From Edaphovirga cremea (lineage in GTDB: Bacteria; Pseudomonadota; Gammaproteobacteria; Enterobacterales; Enterobacteriaceae): a DNA stretch of 64,000 nucleotides. The position numbers and the translations under genes are program-made. Where the stretch lies: NCBI RefSeq assembly GCF_003332275.1, contig NZ_QOVA01000013.1, positions 1 to 64,000 on the forward strand. The letters run 5' to 3'. Positions 36,040 through 44,594 of this stretch are shown here, piece after piece. The notes beneath the pieces were generated by a model that worked only from the letters and a program-made list of their open reading frames with translations, searched no databases and was not told where the DNA came from. Within the stretch, counting starts at the first letter, position 1. Every line of letters begins with the position of its first letter.

Positions 36040-37386
36040 ATGTTATTAAAACAGGCAATGAGAATAAAACAGGTGGCGGCATTATTCGTCATATTCCTGC
36101 TCCCGCTGTTTTCCATGGCAAAGCCGGTCATGCCGGTGGTCAGCGTTAAGTCAGAGCTTGCTGCGCCAGTGATGCTGGTCAACAGTGACGATAAAAACTA
36201 CCTGAAAATATCCCTGACTGGTTTCAATCTCGACAGCACACGCCGCAGCCCCATCAATCTGGCGTTGGTGATTGACCGCTCAACGTCCATGAGCGGCGAG
36301 CGTATTGAGAAGGCGAGGGAGGCGGCAATCCTGGCGGTAAACATGCTCAACGCGACAGATACCCTGTCGGTGGTTGCCTACGATAACAGCGCCGAAGTGA
36401 TTATCCCTGCCACGAAAGTCAATAATAAGCAGGCGCTGATTGCCAAGATTCAGCAGCATATCCATCCGCAGGGAATGACCGCCCTGTTTGCTGGCGTGAG
36501 CAAGGGGATAGGGCAGGTCGATAAAAACCTGAACCGCGAGCAGGTGAATCGCATCATCCTTCTCTCTGATGGTCAGGCAAACATCGGCCCAACCTCAATC
36601 AATGAGCTTTCCGACCTGGCGCGCATGGCCGCCAAGAAGGGAATTGCCATCACCACGGTCGGTCTGGGTGAAAATTATAATGAGGATCTGATGACCGCCA
36701 TTGCTGGCTATAGCGACGGCAATCACGCTTTTGTCGCCAACTCAGCCGATCTGGAGAGTGCCTTTACCAAAGAGTTTCAGGACGTGATGTCGGTGGTGGC
36801 GCAAGATGTCGTCGTGCAGATTAAAACGGGTGATCGGGTGAAACCGGTACGGTTGCTGGGACGTGATGGCGATATCTCCGGTAATACGGTTAACGTGAAG
36901 CTGAATCAGCTCTACTCCAATCAGGAAAAATACGTTCTGCTGGAGGTGATACCGGAAAAAGGCACGGATAATCAGCAAAAAAATCTGGCCGACGTCAGTG
37001 TCAGTTACCTTAATCTCAGCAATAAACAGCAAGATCGGGTCAATGAACGGGTGACGGTCAGCTATAGCAAGTCGGCAGCAAAAGTGAGCGAAGCCGTGCA
37101 GGAAGACGTACTGGTTGAGTCAGAGATTCAAAAAACGGCACTGGCCAATGACGAAGCGATCAGGCTCATCGATGCAGGGCGCAAGGATGATGCGAAGAAA
37201 GTATTGGAGTCCAATGCTAGCGCGCTGGGTGGAATATCCTTCGCCAGCCCGGTGGCGGAGAAAAAAATGCGAGAGAGCACGGAGAAACAACGTAAATTGG
37301 CGGAGGAGATTGACAGTAAAGATGCCGCCACCTACCGTAAGGAGCTGAAAGAACAGAACTACAGCGTCAAGCAGCAGCAGAAATAA
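36040..37386 (+). CDS. Secreted VWA-domain protein
   Basis: 448-aa protein with a hydrophobic N-terminal signal (cut or anchor near SMAKP), a von Willebrand factor A domain (about residues 65-245) with a complete MIDAS motif D79-x-S-T-S, T in GMTA and LLSDGQAN, then a beta-rich domain and a charged, coiled C-terminal tail (residues 350-448). VWA domains bind partner proteins through a metal ion. AGAGG (36028-36032) sets the start at ATG 36040; an earlier in-frame ATG at 35983 is less likely. It lies 54 bp before a sensor kinase gene in the same direction and may be its periplasmic accessory or its target. Confidence 0.82.
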   Translation: MLLKQAMRIKQVAALFVIFLLPLFSMAKPVMPVVSVKSELAAPVMLVNSDDKNYLKISLTGFNLDSTRRSPINLALVIDRSTSMSGERIEKAREAAILAVNMLNATDTLSVVAYDNSAEVIIPATKVNNKQALIAKIQQHIHPQGMTALFAGVSKGIGQVDKNLNREQVNRIILLSDGQANIGPTSINELSDLARMAAKKGIAITTVGLGENYNEDLMTAIAGYSDGNHAFVANSADLESAFTKEFQDVMSVVAQDVVVQIKTGDRVKPVRLLGRDGDISGNTVNVKLNQLYSNQEKYVLLEVIPEKGTDNQQKNLADVSVSYLNLSNKQQDRVNERVTVSYSKSAAKVSEAVQEDVLVESEIQKTALANDEAIRLIDAGRKDDAKKVLESNASALGGISFASPVAEKKMRESTEKQRKLAEEIDSKDAATYRKELKEQNYSVKQQQK

Positions 37387-37440
37387 CCGTCAACGTCATG
37401 CTGGGCCAGTTCGCTGGCTCAGCGTTCCTTGGGATGGAAA

Positions 37441-38985
37441 ATGAAGCCGTCAAGAAGCCTGTTTCTCTTTACGTTTATCACGTTGCTGATTTTTGCAGCG
37501 ATAGCCTGCTTCGGCTATCGGACCCTGACCCATGAAGCCCTGCTGCGCCACTACCAGAACCAACGTTTGGCACAGAGCCATACCGAACAGGTCAGCAACT
37601 TTATCCTGGATCTGTTGGCTCGGAACGCCGTTCGTCTTGGTTCAATCGCTTCCTTCATCAATCTGGATAATGAGACTCTCAATGAGTTGGTCGCGCAAGA
37701 AAGCAGTATTGATGCCCTGTTCGTACTGAAGAAAAACCAACTCGTCTTTCCCGATACCCGCGCCGCGCTGACCGAGAAAGACAAAGCCTGGGTGCAGGTG
37801 ATCACTCCTCTCGTGCAGGACCCGAGCCTGCTCTACAGCCACTACTTTACCGACGAAAAGACCCAACCGACCTCAGGCTGGTACCTCAGTCGTGAGCTCA
37901 GCGATCCTCTGTTGATTTATTGGCAGCAGCGGGATAACCAGGTGATCGGTTTTAAAGTCTCCTACGTCAAACTGCTGTCCGATGTGATTAACACTCTGGA
38001 TTTTGACTATGCCCCGAACACGCTGCGGGTGCTGGATGATGGACGTTTGATCTATCAAAACGACAGCCAGAAAGGGGTAACTGGTCAGATTGCCTCGAAC
38101 TCCCAACGCCTGCCTTATCCACTGGGCTCCTGGCAGATAGACTATTACGCCAAACCGGTGAATGACTTCCCCCTCTATTTGTGGGGTGGATTAATGCTGG
38201 TATTGCTGATGGTGATTATCGGGCTGGGAATGTTTTACCTTTACCGTGAATATACCCGCCAGTTACGGCTCGCACAGCAGCAGGTCAGTTTCGTTGGTCA
38301 GGTATCCCACGAACTGAAAACGCCACTGACCAATATCACCTTGTACACTGAGATGCTTCAGGAGATGCAGCCGGAGGAGGGCGTCCCAACTTCAGCAAGC
38401 CAGCGTTATCTTGATGTGATCCTCAATGAAAGCCAGCGACTCTCGCGCCTGATCCAGAATATCCTCAGCTTTACCAATGTGCCGAAGGTACATCTGCAAT
38501 CGGTGGAGTTAACCCCGGTGCTCAATAACATTTACCATACTTTTACGCCTGCTTTTGCCGCGAAAGATATGGAGTTGGCACTGATCGTCAATGGTGATAT
38601 TCATCTGACTACCGATGTGGATCGCCTGACGCAAATTATCAGTAATTTTCTCAGCAACGCCGAAAAATATGCCGCGCAGGGAAAACGGGTTGAGCTGATT
38701 GCCGAGCAGGCTGAGAACACAGCGCTGATTCGGGTACGCGACTACGGCTGCGGTATCGCAGCAAAAGAATTTAAAGCAATTTTTCAACCTTTTTACCGGG
38801 TGAAAAACCACATTACCGAAGGCGTCTCCGGTACAGGCATTGGTTTAACCATTGCCAGACAACTGGCGACCAGTTTGCAGGGGGAGATTTTGGTCACCAG
38901 CGATTCGACCGGGAGTTGCTTTACCCTGAAACTCCCCCTCGCGCCTGAACAAGATGCCAGTAAAAATAAGGATTCGCTGACGTGA
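37441..38985 (+). CDS. Membrane sensor histidine kinase
   Basis: 514-aa kinase. One membrane segment at about residues 5-26, a periplasmic sensor domain of some 210 residues with no family I recognise, a second segment around residues 240-265, then HisKA with H290 in SHELKTPLTN, and HATPase_c with the N box (NFLSNAEKYA), G1 (VRDYGCGIA) and G2 (GTGIGLTIA). GGGATGG stands before ATG 37441. The last 4 bp overlap the response-regulator gene. Confidence 0.9.
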   Translation: MKPSRSLFLFTFITLLIFAAIACFGYRTLTHEALLRHYQNQRLAQSHTEQVSNFILDLLARNAVRLGSIASFINLDNETLNELVAQESSIDALFVLKKNQLVFPDTRAALTEKDKAWVQVITPLVQDPSLLYSHYFTDEKTQPTSGWYLSRELSDPLLIYWQQRDNQVIGFKVSYVKLLSDVINTLDFDYAPNTLRVLDDGRLIYQNDSQKGVTGQIASNSQRLPYPLGSWQIDYYAKPVNDFPLYLWGGLMLVLLMVIIGLGMFYLYREYTRQLRLAQQQVSFVGQVSHELKTPLTNITLYTEMLQEMQPEEGVPTSASQRYLDVILNESQRLSRLIQNILSFTNVPKVHLQSVELTPVLNNIYHTFTPAFAAKDMELALIVNGDIHLTTDVDRLTQIISNFLSNAEKYAAQGKRVELIAEQAENTALIRVRDYGCGIAAKEFKAIFQPFYRVKNHITEGVSGTGIGLTIARQLATSLQGEILVTSDSTGSCFTLKLPLAPEQDASKNKDSLT

Positions 38986-39686
38986 AAATATTAATTGCTG
39001 AAGACAATGCCCATATTCGTAACGGCCTGATGGAAGTATTGGCGCATGAAGGTTATCGTCCCATCGCGGCAGAAAATGGTGTGCAGGCACTGGCGCTTTA
39101 TCGTCAGCAGCAGCCGGACTTTATTATTCTCGATATCATGATGCCGGAACTGGACGGCTACAAGGTGTGCAGGGAGATCCGCAAGCACGATTGGCAAATC
39201 CCGATTGTCTTCCTGTCGGCCAAGGATGAAGAGATTGATCGGGTGATCGGGCTGGAGCTCGGGGCCGATGATTACATCAGTAAACCCTTCGGCATTCATG
39301 AAATGCGCGCCAGAATCAAGACGATTGCCCGCCGGTGTCTGCGGCAGAGTCCCCAGTCGGCGGAAGATGCTGCTTTTCCGTTTGGTGATCTGACCGTATT
39401 TCCGAATGAATTGTGCGCCACCCGGCAGGAGCAGCGTCTTGAATTGTCGCTGCGCGAGGTCAATATTCTGCGTTATCTGTATCAGCATAAAAATCGGGTG
39501 GTGACCCGGGATATGCTGTTTGATGCAGTTTGGGGATACGATCATTTGCCGCAGAGCCGGACGCTCGACCAGCATATTTCCAAGCTTCGCAAAACCATCG
39601 AACCGGATCCTGTCAATCCGGTTCTGATCCGCACGGTGCATGGTATTGGCTACCGTTATCAAGGCGATCTGTTGGGTGGCGAGTAA
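38982..39686 (+). CDS. OmpR/PhoB-family response regulator
   Basis: 234-aa regulator: receiver domain with acidic pair E9-D10, phospho-acceptor D51 (LDIMMPELDG) and K in YISKPFG, then a winged-helix output domain (LSLREVNILRYLYQHKNRVVTRDMLFDAVWG, RTLDQHISKLRKTIE, VHGIGYRY). It starts with GTG, overlapping the kinase gene by 4 bp (GTGA). It probably controls the VWA gene and itself, but the signal is unknown. Confidence 0.92.
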   Translation: MKILIAEDNAHIRNGLMEVLAHEGYRPIAAENGVQALALYRQQQPDFIILDIMMPELDGYKVCREIRKHDWQIPIVFLSAKDEEIDRVIGLELGADDYISKPFGIHEMRARIKTIARRCLRQSPQSAEDAAFPFGDLTVFPNELCATRQEQRLELSLREVNILRYLYQHKNRVVTRDMLFDAVWGYDHLPQSRTLDQHISKLRKTIEPDPVNPVLIRTVHGIGYRYQGDLLGGE

Positions 39687-39716
39687 TGTCTTTATTTGCG
39701 ATGGTCGCGGGGTAAG

Positions 39717-40187
39717 TCAGCGCCCCAGGTTTTTGGCGTACTCTACGAGTTGGTCGATGACGATTCCCCAGCCAGTGAAAAAGCCCATATCTTCATGGCG
39801 TTGACGTGCTTCGGGTGACCAGTGTCGCGCGATGGCAGTATAGCGGGTTACACCGTCACTCACGTCTTCCAGGAGAATAATCGCCGTCATGAACGGATTT
39901 TCACTGGGTTTCCAGCCCTCGGTATAGGCGTCGGTAAAAACGAGTTTTTTGCCCGGATCGATCTCCAGAAAGACACCGTCGTTCTTCATCTCGTTGCCGT
40001 CCACATCAAAGAGCGTATTAAACCGACCACCGACCCTGAGATCGATCTCGCATTCCTTGACCGTATGTGGTCGTGGGACAAAGAAGTTTTTGATGTGCTC
40101 AGGCGTCGTCCAACATTCCCAAAGCAGTTCACGGGGAACGTCCACAATTCTCTCAAGCTTCAGATCGGTCTTGGGGTCAAGGTTCAT
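39717..40187 (-). CDS. SRPBCC/AHSA1-family protein
   Basis: 156-aa START-like protein of the AHSA1 (Aha1 C-terminal homology) type, seen from VPRELLWECWTTPEHIKNFFVP, LRVGGRFNTLF and the ending HEDMGFFTGWGIVIDQLVEYAK. These bind hydrophobic ligands in a cavity; the bacterial function is usually unknown. It is convergent with the response-regulator gene. Confidence 0.85.
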   Translation of the reverse strand: MNLDPKTDLKLERIVDVPRELLWECWTTPEHIKNFFVPRPHTVKECEIDLRVGGRFNTLFDVDGNEMKNDGVFLEIDPGKKLVFTDAYTEGWKPSENPFMTAIILLEDVSDGVTRYTAIARHWSPEARQRHEDMGFFTGWGIVIDQLVEYAKNLGR

Positions 40188-40364
40188 TTTCTTTCATCCT
40201 CGGTAAATTGCTACATTATAGTCAAAGGTCAGATCTGTGTTTGACGGCATTCAATTCTCCCCTCCATCAGGGTCAGTCTGATTTTGTACTTCCTTTTTTT
40301 TAAGCCCCTGCGATGATTTACTTTACTTATTCCAACCCCATAAACGAGAAATTACATTTGAATG

Positions 40365-40913
40365 CTATTTCTGTCCTTTAAGCCAGGAAATCTCTTCTGG
40401 TGTAGACCGCCTTTTGAGCGTCGTATTACGATGCGGATACCTTCCAAATTTATCAATAAGTTGCTTGTGCTGTATTTCGAATTCGAGAGATTGCTTGCTG
40501 GCGTACTGTTGATAAAGTTTGATCGCAATTTCGTGGATAGCAATCGACTCTGAATGCATATAAGGTAAAAGGGCGAACTCTCTTTTTTCTACGGGTAGAG
40601 TACAAAAATCAGCTGATTTTACCAGCTCCTGTGCAAGTACTAATGCCATGCCGTCTGATGCATAGGAAAGAGGGCTGCCACGAAAAAGATTCCGTGAAAA
40701 CTGATCCAGAATGATTATTTCGGCAAGACGCCCGAAAACGCTTTCTCTCCAGCCAAAAAGTTCTCCACGGACTGCGGCATAATGGATGGCAGAAAAGCGG
40801 CTGCGGATCTGTTCATCAAAGATTTTATCGGAGTTAAACCAGCGCTCTGGCGATGTTTCATTGAACCAGAAATCAAGTAGGTTCCTGGCATTCATTAAAG
40901 TTTCAACCGGCAT
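40365..40913 (-). CDS. DUF924-family protein
   Basis: 182-aa protein with the DUF924 pattern LLDFWFNETSPERWF, DQFSRNLFRGSPLSYASD, LLPYMHSESIAIHE and DKFGRYPHRN. The family is a helical TPR-like fold of unknown function, common in proteobacteria. The frame is open further upstream to 41015, but the family starts at the methionine chosen here and GGAG precedes it. Divergent from the antitoxin gene. Confidence 0.85.
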   Translation of the reverse strand: MPVETLMNARNLLDFWFNETSPERWFNSDKIFDEQIRSRFSAIHYAAVRGELFGWRESVFGRLAEIIILDQFSRNLFRGSPLSYASDGMALVLAQELVKSADFCTLPVEKREFALLPYMHSESIAIHEIAIKLYQQYASKQSLEFEIQHKQLIDKFGRYPHRNTTLKRRSTPEEISWLKGQK

Positions 40914-41038
40914 CATTAGCTCCAACGCTCTATAAGACGATTCGTTTGAAATTGGCCCGATAGCGTTTTCACCTACGGGGCATAAGACATGGAATCTCAT
41001 ATCAATGTATAGCATTTTGTTACCATAAGGAGGGTGCT

Positions 41039-41323
41039 ATGCAAAATACCGTTCGTAAACCCACTCGTGACAAGCAAATTAACGTCCGGGCGACCAAAGC
41101 AGAGCGTGCCGTAATCGACTATGCTGCGAGTCTGGTCAATAAGAACCGGACCGACTTCATTATTGAGAAGGCTGTTCATGAGGCACAAAACATCATCCTG
41201 GATCAGCGTGTATTCGTCCTTGATGATGCTCGTTATCAAGCATTCATTGAACAGCATGAAGCTCCTGTGCAAAACATAGAAGGGCGTAAACGCTTAATGG
41301 ATGTGAAGCCTGAATGGAAATAA
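41039..41323 (+). CDS. DUF1778 (TacA-like) antitoxin
   Basis: 94-aa ribbon-helix-helix antitoxin (KQINVRATKAERAVIDYAASLVNKNRTDFIIEKAV) with the usual C-terminal toxin-binding tail (VFVLDDARYQAFIEQHEAP). It pairs with GNAT toxins that acetylate charged tRNAs, and represses its own operon. AAGGAGGGTGCT precedes the start. It overlaps the toxin frame by 10 bp in the normal way, but that toxin is truncated, so the antitoxin is left without its usual partner. Confidence 0.88.
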   Translation: MQNTVRKPTRDKQINVRATKAERAVIDYAASLVNKNRTDFIIEKAVHEAQNIILDQRVFVLDDARYQAFIEQHEAPVQNIEGRKRLMDVKPEWK

Positions 41324-41530
41324 TCATTACCGCGCCAGAACTGCTGACAGAAGAGCATATTCTCCAGCCGTTCGAGTGCGGAAATGAGGTGTTGAGTGAC
41401 TGGTTGCGCCGTCGAGCCATGAAAAACCAGCTCCAGAATGCCTTCCGTACTTTCGTTATCTGTCTGGAAGGCACAAAACGTGTAGTGGGTTATTCCTCCA
41501 TTGCAACCGGCTCAGTCAGTCACGCCGAGT
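41314..41530 (+). pseudogene. Truncated GNAT (TacT-like) toxin
   Basis: The first 72 codons match TacT-type acetyltransferase toxins (ITAPELL, FECGNEVLSDWLRRRAMKNQ, AFRTFVICLEGTKRVVGYSSIATGSVSHAE). Immediately after that the match stops. The frame remains open to 41712, but only as the antisense of the autotransporter gene end. The acetyl-CoA-binding part (R/Q-x-x-G-x-G/A) is missing, so the toxin should be inactive. A deletion that joined this gene to the converging autotransporter explains both ends. Confidence 0.85.
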
Positions 41531-43518
41531 TAGGCAAAGCCAGTTCTTCCATGACGAAAGACATATTTGCCAATCTGTTGGCGTTCATTACTGTGTTTTG
41601 CTACCTGACTATTTTCGGTATAGCCGGTACGGTAAATATCCTGATATTTAATCGCCACCAGGGGGGCTATCTGTGTCCGGTCATTAAGAGGAATACCATA
41701 AGTGGCCGTTAATCGGGCTTGATACCCTTTGATTGTTGCGTCTCCTTTTCCGGCTTCCGTATTAGCCAGAACGTCCCGCTGAATGGTCATATCTTGTTGA
41801 ATAAAAACCCCGGAGGCGTCAATACTTAACCCTGAATTATCCCGGTTGGTCTGATAACGCGTAAAAAGACCCAAGCCGGGTTTATGGTCTCCCCGGGTAT
41901 CGTAACCGTCAACCAACTCGGTGTTATGGGCAAGATTGAATGATGCACCCACAGTCCAGTGTTCATCAGGCAAGCGTACCGAACCAAACAGACCGGTGGC
42001 CATCCGGTAATTGCTACTTTGAGCGGTATTGAGTTGAGTGAAGGCCCCCACACAATAGTTGCGTTGTCCTATTTGACAACGCGCATCAGCCAGTGAGTCC
42101 AACGCTCCCTGATAGAGACTCAGGACTTGCTGAGCATTACCGGCAGTATTGGCCATAGCCTGATGGGTATTATCCTTATCAACGATAATAATGATAGGTG
42201 GTGTAGGTGGTACGGGTTCCGTTGGCGGCTCAGGCAGTTCCGGGGTTGTGACTTTCCAGACCACAGCGCGTAAATTACCGGCATCGTTATCTGCCTCCCC
42301 CACGACCACGCGTCCGTCGGCGGAGACGGCAGTGGACGCAGACCTCCCGGAATTGTCAGCCCTGAGGGTCCCCAGGTCGGTCATCTGGCTGTCCCCTTCG
42401 TTATGGCGAAAGGCATGGTAATTACCGGCATCGTTATCTGCCTCCCCCACGACCACGCGTCCGTCGGCGGAGACCGCACGGGCCAAAGAAAACCCGGAAT
42501 TATCAGCCCTGAGGGTCCCCAGGTCGGTTATCTGGCTGTCCCCTTCGTTATGGCGAAAGGCACGGTAACCGAAATCGTTATCTGCCGCCCCCACGACCAC
42601 ACGTCCGTCAGCGGAGACGCCATTGGCCAAAGAAGTTCCGGAATTATCAGCCCTGAGGGTCCCCAGGCCGGTTATCTGGCTGTCCCCTTCGTTATGGCGA
42701 AAGGCATGGTAATTACCGGCATCGTTATCTGCCTCCCCCACGACCACGCGTCCGTCGGCGGAGACGGCATCGGCCGAAGACCACCCGGAGTTATCAGCCC
42801 TGAGGGTTCCCAGGTCGGTCATCTGGCTGTCCCCTTCGTTATGGCGAAAGGCATGGAAATTACCGTCACCGGAATCGTTATCTGCCGCCCCCACGACCAC
42901 GCGTCCGTCGGCGGAGACGGCATAGGCCGAAGACCATCCGGAATTATCAGCCCTGAGGGTCCCCAGGGCGGTCATCTGGCTGTCCCCTTCGTTATGGCGA
43001 AAGGCACGGTAACCGTAACCGGAATCGCTATCTGCCTGCCCCACGACCACGCGTCCGTCGGCGGAGACGGCATTGGCCGAAGAAGTTCCGGTATTGTCAG
43101 CCCTGAGGGTCCCCAGGTCAGTCATCTGGCTGTCCCCTTCGTTATGGCGAAAGGCACGGTAACCGTAACCGAAATCGCTATCTGCCGACCCCACGACCAC
43201 ACGTCCGTCGGCGGAGATGGCAATGGTCAAAGAAGTTCCGGTATTGTCAGCCCTGAGGGTCCCCAGGTCGGTCATCTGGCTGTCCCCTTCGTTATGGCGA
43301 AAGGCATGGTAATTACCATAACCGTAACCGTCATCGGAACCGTTCTCTGAGTTCCCCACGACCACGCGTCCGTCGGCGGAAACCGCGGCGGCATAGGACT
43401 GCTCGGAATTATCGTACCCTAACGTACCCAAATCTAAGGGGTCTTCAAAAATAATATCTTGAGCAAGGGTGGGAGTGATGGCACTGATTATCAAAACAGC
43501 AAGTAAAGTTTTTTTCAT
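41530..43518 (-). pseudogene. HAF-repeat autotransporter with truncated beta-barrel
   Basis: 662-aa frame: signal peptide (MKKTLLAVLIISAITPTLAQ), a passenger made of eight HAF-type repeats of about 48-56 residues (core AVSADGRVVVG and HAFRHNEGDSQMTDLGTLRADNSG), a proline-rich linker (PELPEPPTEPVPPTPP), a linker helix and the start of an autotransporter barrel (NYCVGAFTQLN, YRMATGLFGSVRLPDEHWTVGASFNLAHN, LGLFTRYQ). Only about 170 residues of the barrel remain where about 260-280 are usual, and it ends without the terminal aromatic strand, right at the truncated toxin. It is probably not functional. A MITE-like element sits 43 bp upstream of the start, cutting it off from its original promoter. 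Confidence 0.8.
42270..43440 (-). repeat. Tandem 144-168 bp coding repeats of the autotransporter passenger
   Basis: Eight in-frame repeats with near-identical DNA. Read on the + strand, the blocks CTGTCCCCTTCGTTATGGCG and CACGACCACGCGTCCGTCGG recur in almost every unit, while the short region between them, encoding a D/G/Y-rich loop, varies in sequence and length. The pattern is that of recent expansion and gene conversion. The last unit is degenerate and joins the proline-rich linker. Confidence 0.9.
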
Positions 43519-43554
43519 AAAAATCCATATCATCATAAAGCGCATACTGACTTT

Positions 43555-44026
43555 CATAGGTGTAGTGACCTGCATTTGAAATCGGTACGACCTGCCTTAC
43601 CCCCAATTTCCAGCCCAGATTAGTTGCAAATGAAAATGGTCACCGACTCACATTAGCTGAAAACGAACCTGCATTTATCCAGCCTTGGTTCAGATCCGCA
43701 GATTACCAACCCACAATATCTGCAACTGAAATCTGCCCACCAAGCCGTTCAATAAACGTTCGTTTTGTGGACAGTATGCGAGGCAATAAGCCCAGCCGAT
43801 GGACTCTGGCCTGACGAGTGCAACAACTCAGTTCTGAAATCAAAGTCCATTTACACTTAAGTTCTCTGGCTTTCTGGGGCCAGCACTAGTTGCAGTTAAT
43901 GTGAGTTTGCGACGATGGAATGCAGGTCGAAACAATCAAATGCAGGTTCATTTGCAGATAACGGGGGCCGAAAAACGCGATAAATGCGGGATTGGCTATT
44001 TATAAACGCAGGTCACTACACATAGG
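43555..44026. mobile_element. 460-bp MITE-like element with 13-bp inverted ends and 6-bp target duplication
   Basis: The element spans 43561-44020. Its ends are exact inverted copies, TGTAGTGACCTGC (43561-43573) and GCAGGTCACTACA (44008-44020), and similarity goes on after one mismatch. CATAGG stands directly outside both ends (43555-43560 and 44021-44026) and reads as a target-site duplication. Inside each end, motifs like CTGCATTTGAAAT, TTGCAAATGAAA and CTGCAACTGAAAT recur facing inward, as expected for transposase-binding sites. No reading frame is present, so it would need a transposase from elsewhere. The parent element is unknown to me. Confidence 0.8.
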
Positions 44027-44314
44027 TACCTTAATTACATATCGTAATAATTAGTTACTAAGTATTTTAAATTAAAAAACCAAGAAAATCGTTTTTTTTG
44101 ACGAAAAAATGAAATTAAGTATTCTTTCTTTGATTTCATACCAACTATTTTTGAGTGAATGATATTATTTTAATGCAACACATTAACATTCGCATACAAT
44201 AAAACATCAAAGATATAACATGATGAGGCTAACTAAATTATACCGAAAGAAAAAATCACCGAACTTAAGCCATTAAGCTATTAAGTATTGTTATGAGCGA
44301 GATAGAATACCTCA

Positions 44315-44440
44315 GACTGTGGGTGGTGATATCGAGGCGGGTTGCGACACTCGCATATGGAATGGCCGCGATCAATAACCTGTTTGACAGCTTCAATTTT
44401 GAACTCTTCGGGATAACGTTTACCGCTTATGGGCACCTCT
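44315..44440 (-). pseudogene. Remnant of an IS3-family orfA
   Basis: On the minus strand the segment encodes KRYPEEFKIEAVKQVIDRGHS and, after a one-base frameshift, SVATRLDITTHSL, both typical of the helix-turn-helix OrfA of IS3-family elements. The rest of orfA and all of orfB are gone. It marks an older insertion next to the ISNCY element. Confidence 0.8.
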
Positions 44441-44594
44441 CATTTAAGCGATCATAAATGACTCCAAGGTGTCTACCAAACACATGGCGATTCACATAGC
44501 TATTCACCGGCAGAGCCATTTTGAGCTGTTTTTAGAGGATGGGACGTGGGGGGAGTTGCGGGTCAGAGCGTGAAAACTGTCTACCCGAAGTTGA

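Larger units (their letters stand above)
43519..44594. other. Non-coding insertion zone upstream of the autotransporter
   Basis: No intact gene. From left to right it holds the MITE-like element (43561-44020) between 6-bp direct repeats, an AT-rich stretch (44027-44310) that looks like the original autotransporter promoter region, an IS3-family orfA remnant (about 44315-44440), and about 120 bp that end with a short frame (H-F-E-L-F-L-E-D-G-T-W-G-E-L, about 44517-44571) which looks like the tail of another lost gene. Confidence 0.6.

Noticed and set aside
42403-43350. 315-codon open frame on the + strand across the autotransporter repeats
   Set aside because: It is the antisense of the HAF repeats; its own repeated HDHASVGGDGIG-type units simply mirror the coding strand. 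No start signal or signal peptide.
42270-43440. Regular repeats that could suggest a CRISPR array
   Set aside because: The units are 144-168 bp, in frame and encode HAF repeats of an autotransporter; a CRISPR repeat is 23-47 bp with unrelated spacers, and no cas gene is present.
44517-44571. Short + strand frame ending in H-F-E-L-F-L-E-D-G-T-W-G-E-L-R-V-R-A
   Set aside because: It looks protein-like, possibly the tail of a lost gene, but is too short and without a start to annotate as a feature.
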